A stretch of 64,000 bases of DNA from Hymenobacter terricola (GTDB lineage Bacteria; Bacteroidota; Bacteroidia; Cytophagales; Hymenobacteraceae). The notes under the pieces are model-generated. The model was not told where the DNA came from and did no database searches. It saw nothing but the letters and a program-made list of their open reading frames with translations. The translations under genes were made by a program, and so were the position numbers. Below, piece by piece: positions 24,821 through 32,149 of this stretch. Where the stretch lies: assembly GCF_017921975.2 (NCBI RefSeq), contig NZ_JAGEMO020000007.1:62001-126000 (forward strand). The letters are read 5' to 3'. Each line of letters begins with the position of its first letter. The first letter of the stretch is position 1.

Positions 24821-25924
24821 ATGCCTCTCTCCGCCGAAATTTTCCAGCAGCTCCTCGACAGCAGCCCCCAAACGTTTTTCGTGTACAGCGTGAGCGCTGG
24901 CCGCGTGCTGTACGTGAGCGCGGCCTACGAGCAGCTGTTTCCCGGCACCCAGCGCGCCGATGTGGATGCCGACCTGCCCCGGCTGCTGAGCTACCTGCCG
25001 GCCGACGACCAGGCCTACGCCCTTCACTGCTTTGGCCAGCTGGCCGCCGGGCACCTCTGCGACGACCTGCTGCTGCGCCTGCAGCCCCGCCCCGATGTGC
25101 CCCTGCGCTGGCTGGCCGTGCAGACCCAGCGCTCCCTCACGCCCGACGGGCAGGCGCTGCTCTCGGGTACCGTGCAGGACGTGACGCGGGAGCAGGAGTA
25201 CCTGCGCAACGCCGACAAGTACATGGCCAAGAAGAACACCACGCTCGAAATCCTCTCGCACGACCTGGCCGGGCCCTTCACCATGCTCCAGCAGCTGGCC
25301 GAGTTCATTGAGGAAAAAACCCAGCCCCTGCAAGACCCGCAGGTGCAGAAAATGATAGGCATCATGCGCGAAACCTGCCGCGAGAGCGTGAACCTCATCC
25401 GCGACTTCGTGGACGGCGAGTTCATGGAGTCGGCCAGCGTGGACCTCAAGCGCCTGCGCGTGGACCTGGTGCTGAACATTCGCCAGGTGGTGGATACTTA
25501 CCATCAGGGCGAGCACCTGGTGGCCAAGCACTTTTCGTTCTCGCACTCGCAGCCCACAATGTACGTGGAAATCGATAACAACAAATTTTTGCAGGTGATT
25601 AACAACCTGATGTCCAACGCCATCAAGTTCACCCGCGAGGGCGGCCGCATTGCCGTGGGCCTGGAGCAGCGCGCTGATTACGTACTCGTGACCGTGGCCG
25701 ACGACGGCATTGGCATCCCCGCCCACCTGCTGCCCGTGCTCTTCGACCGTTTCACGCCGGCCCGCCGGCCGGGCCTGCGCGGCGAGAAAACCACCGGCCT
25801 CGGCATGCACATCATCGAAACCATCGTGCGCCTGCACGAGGGCCGCATCTGGGTGGAGAGCCGGGAGAACGAGGGGACGACTTTCTATATTCAGCTGCCG
25901 ACTGCGGCCGGGGCAGTGGGCTAG
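24821..25924 (+). CDS. PAS-domain sensor histidine kinase
   Basis: 367 residues, no membrane segment, so cytoplasmic. An N-terminal PAS-like domain (residues about 5-125: FFVYSVSAGRVLYVSAAYEQLF ... GTVQDVTREQEYL) is followed by an unusual H-box ILSHDLAGPFTMLQQL, N-box INNLMSNAIKF, G1 VADDGIGIP and G2 TGLGMHIIETI. No response regulator is adjacent. 58 nt after the permease on the same strand. Confidence 0.9.
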   Translation: MPLSAEIFQQLLDSSPQTFFVYSVSAGRVLYVSAAYEQLFPGTQRADVDADLPRLLSYLPADDQAYALHCFGQLAAGHLCDDLLLRLQPRPDVPLRWLAVQTQRSLTPDGQALLSGTVQDVTREQEYLRNADKYMAKKNTTLEILSHDLAGPFTMLQQLAEFIEEKTQPLQDPQVQKMIGIMRETCRESVNLIRDFVDGEFMESASVDLKRLRVDLVLNIRQVVDTYHQGEHLVAKHFSFSHSQPTMYVEIDNNKFLQVINNLMSNAIKFTREGGRIAVGLEQRADYVLVTVADDGIGIPAHLLPVLFDRFTPARRPGLRGEKTTGLGMHIIETIVRLHEGRIWVESRENEGTTFYIQLPTAAGAVG

Positions 25925-25954
25925 AGCGGCGATGCCACGGCCCTAGGCTGCTTT

Positions 25955-26572
25955 CAGGGCCATAAAAACCTTTCCGCTGGCATTACTGGCTTGTCTGACT
26001 GGCTTGGCGGCCCTCGCGCAACCGGCGGCTCCCAGCATCCCGGCCACGGGCCGCACCCCGGCGGCGTTTCCCGGCGGCGTTTGTTCCCGTCGGCTACGGC
26101 CTGCTGCGGGGCAGCCGGGCCACCGGCGGCCTGAACCGCGCCGGGCGCGCCGATGCGGCGCTGGTGCCGGGTCGTATGCTGGAAGACTCCCTTGGCTTGC
26201 TGAGCGACAAGCTGCCTCCCGGTTGCGGCTGGTGCTGTTTGGCACGCCCACGGGCTAATTGCCATCAAGCGAGGAGTTCTCACGATTAAACACGATGTTG
26301 GTGGCAACGTGGGCCACATCATGGCCACCAAATTCCGGTATCAGCAGAGTAGCTTTTACTTCATCGGCGAAACGAATGAGTACGGCTCGCACGCTCCCAG
26401 CTGCGAGCACCTGCTCTACCCGCCGGGGTATGATTATCGGGACACCAACTTTGCCACCGGCGACTATGAAACGATACAGACCTCGGAAGCCTGCAGGCTG
26501 CTGGTGCACCAGAGCGGCCGCCGCAAGCCCGCCCCGCTACGCAAGCTGGCCGATTATGCGGTGAAGCCGTGA
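25955..26572 (+). pseudogene. Decayed secreted protein gene
   Basis: A signal peptide-like start (TFPLALLACLTGLAALAQ) is followed, after frame changes, by VPVGYGLLRGSRATGGLNRA with GRMLEDSLGLL, then RLVLFGTPTG, then a longer piece at 26261-26572 (GVLTIKHDVGGNVGHIMATK, FRYQQSSFYFIGETNEYGSH). The pieces line up in order with a Bacteroidota secreted family (a FG-GAP/VCBS-like single-domain protein with YGVLD...LNRD, LLLLLGQ, FTVEHYGGS). At least two frame breaks and a deletion are needed, so it is not functional. Confidence 0.6.
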
Positions 26573-26626
26573 GTGCGTCGTTCATTGTCAGGGCAAACAA
26601 CTCCAACGGCCCTTTCAGAAACTAGA

Positions 26627-26660
26627 GAAGCCCCGGCTGCGCGTGCGGCCGGGGCTTCTT
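26627..26660. terminator. Intrinsic terminator-like hairpin
   Basis: GAAGCCCCGGC pairs with GCCGGGGCTTC, loop of 10 nt, with TTCTTT after it on the plus strand. Lies 34 nt after the T9SS cargo gene stop on the minus strand and 55 nt after the decayed gene. Confidence 0.7.
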
Positions 26661-26693
26661 TGCGCAGCGCGTCGCACGGCAGTTGCCGCGCGC

Positions 26694-27623
26694 CTACTCC
26701 ACCACCAGACGGCGCGACCCACCACCCGGCACCTCAAAAGAGAGCAGGTAGAGGCCCCGGGCTTGGCTGCTCAGGTCCAGCTCGCGCTCGGTGATGGGGC
26801 CGGCGGCGGAGCGGGCGGGCAGGGCCAGCACGGTGCGGCCCAGGGCATCGCGCACGGTGAGCGGGGCGGCGGCCAGGGCCGCGTCGGGGGTTCGTATTAC
26901 GAAGCGCCCGCCCGCGCTGGGGTTTGGGTAAACGACGGCGGCGCTGGCCGCCTGGCCGGGCGTGGTGGCGAGAACGCCGCCGCTCAGGCTCAGGTCATCA
27001 AGAAGCAAAACCGCCGAGCCGGCCGAGCGCGTGGAGCCCACCACCGTGGTAAAGCGCAGCGTGTCGGGGGTGAAGGTGCCGGCGCCGTAGGTGAGCGGCA
27101 GGGTGCCCAGGGTGTAGACGGTGGTGGCGTTGGCGGGGGCCACCAGGAAAGAGGTGCCCAAAGCAATGGTGCGGGCCGTGGCGCGCGGCCCCTGCCGCAG
27201 CTCCAGGTACAGCACGGCCGAATCCTGGGCCGCGCCGCTGAACCGGTACCAAAACTGCAGCCGGGCGGGCTTGGCCGTGTAGGGCAGGCCGCCGCGGAAG
27301 GAGAAATTGGCTGCCGAAGCCGGCGTGAGCCGGGCAATATCGCCGAGCACGAGCACGCCCGGCACGTTCTGCCCCAGGATGCTCGCGCCCGCCACGCGGG
27401 CCGCATACTGCCCGCCGTGGGCGGCGGTGGACTGCGTGACGCTGCCCAGGCCGAAGCCAATCAGGCGCTGGGCGAAGTCGTCGCTGGTCACGTAGCCCTG
27501 CGGCACCTGGTTGCCGGTGCGGGTGGTCCAGGTTTCGAAGCCGGAGTTGGGCAGCTGCTGGGCCTGGGCGGGGGCCGCCGTCAGGGCACCGAGTAGCGTC
27601 AATAAGGAGAAGAAGTGTTTCAT
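26694..27623 (-). CDS. Secreted T9SS cargo protein, carbohydrate-binding-like
   Basis: 309 residues. Signal peptide ending PAQAQQ; the N-terminus LPNSGFETWT is typical of a Bacteroidota beta-sandwich (PCMD/CBM-like) domain: LQFWYRFSGAAQDSAVLYLEL, LLLDDLSLSGG. The last 80 residues are a type A sorting domain (VYPNPSAGGRFVI ... GLYLLSFEVPGG ... RLVVE), which directs export by the type IX system and removal at the cell surface. Start at 27623 chosen for the signal peptide; the 31 preceding open codons are not signal-like. Confidence 0.88.
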   Translation of the reverse strand: MKHFFSLLTLLGALTAAPAQAQQLPNSGFETWTTRTGNQVPQGYVTSDDFAQRLIGFGLGSVTQSTAAHGGQYAARVAGASILGQNVPGVLVLGDIARLTPASAANFSFRGGLPYTAKPARLQFWYRFSGAAQDSAVLYLELRQGPRATARTIALGTSFLVAPANATTVYTLGTLPLTYGAGTFTPDTLRFTTVVGSTRSAGSAVLLLDDLSLSGGVLATTPGQAASAAVVYPNPSAGGRFVIRTPDAALAAAPLTVRDALGRTVLALPARSAAGPITERELDLSSQARGLYLLSFEVPGGGSRRLVVE

Positions 27624-27777
27624 GAAGTTAGTTGAGGGGTGGAGCCACGAAGTTAGAGCGGCTGTTTCGAAAGCGCTTAAGAAAGAAGGCGTCAGGAGGC
27701 TCGCCCCAAAAAGCAAATTTTCACACGCGTGCTACGCCTCGCCTACTACCTTGCGGGCCAACGCCTGCCCCCTGCCC

Positions 27778-28338
27778 ATGCCGCTACCATCCGGTACCAC
27801 TTCCTTCCTCACCTTCCGCCTGCATGGCACCATCCCCGCCGCCACCGGCCGCGAGCTGAAGGCCACGCTGCACCAGGCGCAGGAAGCCGGCACCGCGCAC
27901 CACCGCGCCCAGAAGCAGTTTTTCGCGAAGTTTGACGCCGTGCTCGACCGGGCTCCCATCGGTGCGGCCTACTTCGAAAACGAGAAAATGGCCGAGGTGC
28001 TGGCCGGCGAAATTATGATGCTCGAAGAAACCGGCTTTATCGTCCACGGCTTCGCCGTTCTGCCCAACCACGCGCACATTGTGCTGCATTTGCCCGAATC
28101 CAATAACCTCTCGTTCGCCAAAGCCATCGACCTGCTGCACCTGCGCACGGGCACCAGCTGCCGCCGCCTGGTGCGCCCCAAGCTCCCGCCCGAAGCCGAA
28201 TTCTGGCAGGTGGGCTGGTTCGAATACGCTGTGCAGGACGAGGCCGAGCTGACGCGCCTGCTGGCCTACGTGCGCGGCAATGCCCGGCAGGCGGGCCTGC
28301 CGGCCCGGTTTCAGGAATGGCCGTATGTGAATGAGTAG
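27778..28338 (+). CDS. REP-associated tyrosine transposase (RAYT, Y1/HUH family)
   Basis: 186 residues, usual RAYT length. Domain landmarks in order: N-terminal strand SFLTFRLHGTIP; HUH motif LPNHAHIVLHLP with His98 and His100; FWQVGWFEYAVQDEAEL; catalytic Tyr164 in YVRGNARQAGL; and the end WPYVNE. This is the single-strand nickase fold of IS200/IS605 that RAYTs use to act on REP palindromes. ATG 27778 fits the family; the frame is open to 27511 but overlaps the oppositely directed cargo gene. No palindromes flank the gene itself, but eight perfect or near-perfect copies of one family and several others lie elsewhere in the window. Confidence 0.88.
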   Translation: MPLPSGTTSFLTFRLHGTIPAATGRELKATLHQAQEAGTAHHRAQKQFFAKFDAVLDRAPIGAAYFENEKMAEVLAGEIMMLEETGFIVHGFAVLPNHAHIVLHLPESNNLSFAKAIDLLHLRTGTSCRRLVRPKLPPEAEFWQVGWFEYAVQDEAELTRLLAYVRGNARQAGLPARFQEWPYVNE

Positions 28339-28404
28339 CGGAGTGAGCCCGCTCGGCTAACTGCCAATCCTCCCAGCCCGGCAAGCCCGTACCTCCAGCC
28401 ACTC

Positions 28405-29382
28405 ATGCGCCTGCCGATACTCCTGTTTCTCTCGCTGCTGCTTCACGGAGCCCAGGCTGCCCCCGCGCCGGCCGATACCCTGCGCCCCCTCAGCCCCGAC
28501 CGCCTCCTGAGTTGTACCTACGCGAACGACCTGTTTTTTCGCACCGACTACTACTTCACGCAGGGCATGACCCTCACGCTGGTGCACCCGGCGCTGGCCC
28601 GCCTGCCGCTGCGGCACCTGCTGGCCGGCGGCCCCAGCGGCAGCACGCAGTACCACGGCCTCACGCTGCGCTACGATGGTTTTACGCCCCTGCGCATTCA
28701 GGACCCGTTTATTCGCCTCGGCGACCGGCCGTACGCGGCTTACTTATATGCCTCGTTTTTCCGGGTGAGCAACCAGCCGGCGCGCCACCAGCGCCTGACG
28801 ACGGCCCTGGAAATCGGCTTCATTGGGCCAGCTGCCGGGGGCAAGGAGCTGCAAACCGCCATCCACCGCGTCACGGGCAACGTGGAGCCGCGCGGCTGGA
28901 ACTACCAGATTCCCAACGCGCCCATTGTCGGCTACCGCGTGGCGTTCGAAAAGCAGCTGGCCGCCGCCCGCCACTTCGATTTACTGGGCAACGCGGAAGC
29001 TTCTCTGGGCACGCTTTACACCTATGCCGGAACGGGCGTGCGCCTCCGCGCCGGACAGCTCAATCCTTATTTCGACCACTTGGGCGCAACCGGGCCGGGC
29101 AGCCAAACCAGTCGGAAAAGCTGGCAGTGCTACGGCCAGGCCACTTTGGAAGGCCGCCTCATCGGCTACGATGCTACGCTGCAAGGTGGGGTTTTCACCA
29201 GCAATCCCCCGTATGTGTTAGCCGCTGCCGATGTGCGCCGGGCAGTGCTGCGCAGCTCCGGCGGCGTGGTGCTGGCCCACGAAGGGCTGAGTTTTGCTGC
29301 TACGGCCACCTGGGTTTCGCCCGAGTTTGTGGGCGGCCGCTCGCACCGCTGGGGACAATTGGGGGTGACGAGGGCATTTTGA
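28405..29382 (+). CDS. LpxR-like outer-membrane lipid A deacylase
   Basis: 325 residues. Signal peptide ending AQAA. Motifs typical of LpxR (DUF2219): NDLFFRTDYYFTQGMTLTL, LGDRPYAAYLYASF, GPAAGGKELQTAIHRV and WNYQI; the C-terminus closes a 12-strand barrel with GQLGVTRAF ending in Phe. LpxR removes the 3-prime acyloxyacyl group from lipid A in Gammaproteobacteria with Ca2+; whether this homologue has the same activity is inferred. The TGA stop is the outer edge of the repeat at 29380. Confidence 0.88.
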   Translation: MRLPILLFLSLLLHGAQAAPAPADTLRPLSPDRLLSCTYANDLFFRTDYYFTQGMTLTLVHPALARLPLRHLLAGGPSGSTQYHGLTLRYDGFTPLRIQDPFIRLGDRPYAAYLYASFFRVSNQPARHQRLTTALEIGFIGPAAGGKELQTAIHRVTGNVEPRGWNYQIPNAPIVGYRVAFEKQLAAARHFDLLGNAEASLGTLYTYAGTGVRLRAGQLNPYFDHLGATGPGSQTSRKSWQCYGQATLEGRLIGYDATLQGGVFTSNPPYVLAAADVRRAVLRSSGGVVLAHEGLSFAATATWVSPEFVGGRSHRWGQLGVTRAF

Positions 29383-29503
29383 CGCCTTTGGCTTTATGAG
29401 GAATGAGGAATGAGGAATGAGGAATGAGGAATTTTGGGACCGTTGGCTCCAATTACAATTCTTCATTCCTCATTCTTCATTCCTCATAAAGCCAAAGGCG
29501 TCA
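29380..29503. repeat. Inverted repeat with GAGGAAT heptads
   Basis: Left arm TGACGCCTTTGGCTTTATGA then five GAGGAAT units; the right arm is its near-complete complement. The LpxR stop TGA (29380-29382) and the stop of the convergent exporter (TCA at 29501-29503, read TGA on the minus strand) are the two ends of the element. AT-rich centre (about 30 bp). Confidence 0.88.
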
Positions 29504-30553
29504 TCTCGCCCGGTGAATAATCAGCACGCCCGCCAGAATAATCACCATGCCCGCGAAGTGCCACAGGTTGAACGCCTCCCCATCCAACGCACCCCAGGCC
29601 AGGGCCACGATGGGAATCAAATAAGTGCTGGACGACGCAAATAGCGCCGTGGACTGCTGAATGAGCCGATTGAACAGCACCATGGCCACGGCCGTGCTCA
29701 TGGTGGCCAGCAGCGCGATGTAGCCAAACGCCACCCAGGCCCCCGGCACCGTGGCCAGTTTGTGCATAAAATCAGTACCCAGCAGCAGATATACCAGCGC
29801 CGGGCCGCCGATGAGCATCAGCAGCACGGCCGTTACGGCCACCGGGGTCATGCCGCCCAGCTTGTGCTTGATAACGTTCACACTCAAGCCGTAGCCGATG
29901 GTGGCGGCCAGAATGTAGAGGCCGTACCAGGCATTGCCGATGCCGGCGGGCGTCGCGTCGCCACCACTGCCGCCGAGCAGCAGCATCACCACCGTGCCCG
30001 CCAGGCCCAGGGAAATTCCCAGCACCCGCAGGCTCGTCAGACGCTGCCCAAATAGCAAGGCGCCCATCAACAACGTGAAAACCACCGTGAGGGCATTGAG
30101 CACACCGGCCAGCCCCGAGGCCAGCTTCGTTTCGGCGTAGGCAAACAGAAAGGCCGGAATCAGTGTACCCACCACGCCGCTCAGGGCCAGCCACTTGAAG
30201 CGGCTGCGCTCGACGCGGCCCACGTGGCGCAGGGCAAACGGCAGCAGCAGCAGCGCGGCCACGCTCACGCGGGTGGCGCCCAGCTCCATGGCCGAAAACA
30301 CGACCAGTCCCTTCTTCATCAGAATAAACGACGTGCCCCAGATTGACGCCAGAATGAGCAGTAGCGCCCACGCCACCGGCGAGGTGACGGTGGGCGCAGT
30401 CACGGCAATGGCCTCGGCGGCTTCCAGGGAGGCAGTTTCGTCGGTAGCGCCCAGCAGGGCCGTTTTATCGGCTGATTTGGGCCCGTCCGAAGCAACCCCG
30501 GCGGGCACCGGCACGAGTGGAGAACCAGGAGCGGGTGGGATTTTGGTGAGCAT
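29501..30553 (-). CDS. DMT superfamily (EamA) exporter
   Basis: 350 residues with ten membrane helices in two EamA repeats. N-terminal 60 residues are a non-membrane acidic/Ala tail. The first repeat holds LILASIWGTSFILMKKGL and ELGATRVSVAALLLLPF, the second the LLGTD...TMSTAVAMVLFNRLIQ... pattern. Likely an inner-membrane metabolite or amino-acid exporter; substrate unknown. A consensus TACCTTTG lies 4 nt before the ATG. Convergent with LpxR. Confidence 0.9.
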   Translation of the reverse strand: MLTKIPPAPGSPLVPVPAGVASDGPKSADKTALLGATDETASLEAAEAIAVTAPTVTSPVAWALLLILASIWGTSFILMKKGLVVFSAMELGATRVSVAALLLLPFALRHVGRVERSRFKWLALSGVVGTLIPAFLFAYAETKLASGLAGVLNALTVVFTLLMGALLFGQRLTSLRVLGISLGLAGTVVMLLLGGSGGDATPAGIGNAWYGLYILAATIGYGLSVNVIKHKLGGMTPVAVTAVLLMLIGGPALVYLLLGTDFMHKLATVPGAWVAFGYIALLATMSTAVAMVLFNRLIQQSTALFASSSTYLIPIVALAWGALDGEAFNLWHFAGMVIILAGVLIIHRAR

Positions 30554-30557
30554 GGCG

Positions 30558-30565
30558 CAAAGGTA
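30558..30565 (-). promoter_or_regulatory. -7 promoter element of the DMT exporter
   Basis: TACCTTTG on the minus strand, ending 4 nt before the ATG; no -33 TTTG seen. Confidence 0.55.
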
Positions 30566-30657
30566 CGAGGCCTCCGCACGGCGGACTTCCGGATTATTGC
30601 GCAGTTGCCCGAACCGGAGACTTGCGTCGGCTGTTTCATACTTGCCGATTCCTGCCG

Positions 30658-30665
30658 TAATTTTG
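30658..30665 (+). promoter_or_regulatory. -7 promoter element of hemA
   Basis: TAATTTTG fits TAnnTTTG exactly, with GTTT 21 nt upstream as a possible -33 element. The leader would be about 20 nt. Confidence 0.45.
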
Positions 30666-30692
30666 TCGTCCGGTTTCGTGCCGATTTAGTCT

Positions 30693-31964
30693 ATGTCGCA
30701 TCCGTTCAAGGCCGTTAGCCTCTCGTTTAAGAAAGCCCCGCTTGCCATCCGCGAGCTGCTCTCGCTGGACGAAGCAGCCTGCCGCCGTTTCCTGCACACG
30801 CTGCACAATGAGCTGGGCCTCACCGACCTGCTCGTGCTCAGTACCTGCAACCGCACCGAGGTGTACTACGCCGCCGAGGACGACCGCAGCCGCGAAATCA
30901 TCCTCGCGCTGGGCGATTTGAAGGACCGCGCCGACATCGGCCAGTTCCTGCCCTACTTCGACCTGCTGCCCGACGCCGACGCGGCCGTGCAGCACCTCTT
31001 CGAAGTAGCCATGGGCCTTGATGCTCAGGTAGTCGGCGACCTGCAAATCAGCAACCAGGTGAAAACCGCCTACCAGTGGGCCGCCGATGCCGACGCCGCC
31101 GGCCCCTTCCTGCACCGCTTGTTGCACACTGTTTTCTTCACCAACAAGCGCGTCCAGACCGAAACCAGCTTCCGCGACGGGGCCGCTTCCATCAGCTACG
31201 CCGCCCTGGAATTGGTAGAAGAGTTGACCGCCGACGTGGCCAACCCGCGCGTGTTGGTGGTGGGCCTGGGGGAAATCGGGGCCGATGTCTGCCGCCACCT
31301 CTCCGCCAGCAAAGCCTTCGGCGAAGTGGTGCTTTGCAACCGCACCCGCGCCAAAGCCGAAGCCCTGGCCGAAGAATGCGGCATGCGCATCGTGAATTTT
31401 GAAGACCTGGTGCCCGCGCTGAAAGAGGCCGACGTCATCATCTCCTCCATCAACCGCGCCGAGCCGTTCTTCACCCGTGAGCTGGCCGAAAACCTCGACG
31501 TCCTCAGCTTCAAGTTCCTGATTGACCTGAGCGTACCCCGCAGCATTGCCGCCGATGTGGAGCAGGTACCCGGCGTGCTGGTGTACAACATCGACGCCAT
31601 CCAGAGCAAGGCCTCGGCCGCCCTCGAAGTGCGACTGGCCGCCGTGCCGCAGGTGCGCGCCATCATCAGTGAAAGCATCGCCGGACTCAATGACTGGGCC
31701 AAGGAAATGATGGTGTCGCCCCTCATCCAGAAGATGAAGGCCAACCTCGAAACCCTGCGCCGGGAAGAGCTGGACCGCTACCAGAAAAAAGCCACCCCCG
31801 CCGAAAGCAAGCTCCTCGACGAAGCCACCCGCTCGCTGATGCAGAAGATTCTGAAGCAGCACGTCCTGCACCTGAAATCAGCCTGCAAGCGCGATGAAGC
31901 CGATAAGCTGGTGGCCATGCTGGGCGAGATGTTTGACTTGGAAAAGACGGGGGAGACGGCGTAA
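30693..31964 (+). CDS. hemA: Glutamyl-tRNA reductase
   Basis: 423 residues. Reduces glutamyl-tRNA to glutamate-1-semialdehyde with NADPH, first step of C5 tetrapyrrole synthesis. The nucleophile Cys52 is in LSTCNRTEVYY; DAQVVGDLQISNQVKTA and the Rossmann stretch VLVVGLGEIGADVCRHL follow, then the dimerisation helix in the last 100 residues. Start is the ATG at 30693, 27 nt after a -7 element. Divergent from the DMT exporter. Confidence 0.96.
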   Translation: MSHPFKAVSLSFKKAPLAIRELLSLDEAACRRFLHTLHNELGLTDLLVLSTCNRTEVYYAAEDDRSREIILALGDLKDRADIGQFLPYFDLLPDADAAVQHLFEVAMGLDAQVVGDLQISNQVKTAYQWAADADAAGPFLHRLLHTVFFTNKRVQTETSFRDGAASISYAALELVEELTADVANPRVLVVGLGEIGADVCRHLSASKAFGEVVLCNRTRAKAEALAEECGMRIVNFEDLVPALKEADVIISSINRAEPFFTRELAENLDVLSFKFLIDLSVPRSIAADVEQVPGVLVYNIDAIQSKASAALEVRLAAVPQVRAIISESIAGLNDWAKEMMVSPLIQKMKANLETLRREELDRYQKKATPAESKLLDEATRSLMQKILKQHVLHLKSACKRDEADKLVAMLGEMFDLEKTGETA

Positions 31965-31972
31965 CCGTTCCA

Positions 31973-32149
31973 CCTCACCCCCGGCTCCTCTCCCGCGGAG
32001 AGGGGAGCCTGACAGCGCTGCGGGTTGTTCCGAATAATAATATCAAAAAAAGCCCCGGCTCATTTCGTAAGTCGGGGCTTGTTGTTAGCAGTCGTCAGGC
32101 TGCCCTCTCCGCGGGAGAGGGGCCGCCCCACAGGGGTCTCGTGAGGTTA
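31973..32149. repeat. CTCTCCCGCGGAGAG inverted repeat
   Basis: Arms with CTCACC...CTCTCCCGCGGAGAGGGG.AGCCTGAC and the complement lie on each side of a terminator hairpin. The outer edge of the right arm includes the fdhA stop TAA (32149-32147, CCTCAC directly follows it on the minus strand). The hemA stop lies 8 nt from the left arm. Confidence 0.8.
32050..32080. terminator. Terminator between hemA and fdhA-like gene
   Basis: AAGCCCCGGCT pairs with AGTCGGGGCTT (one G-T pair) with flanking A and T runs, serving both convergent genes. Confidence 0.85.

Noticed and set aside
27511..27777. Long N-terminal extension of the RAYT frame
   Set aside because: It overlaps the opposite T9SS gene and its signal peptide; RAYT homology begins after 27778.
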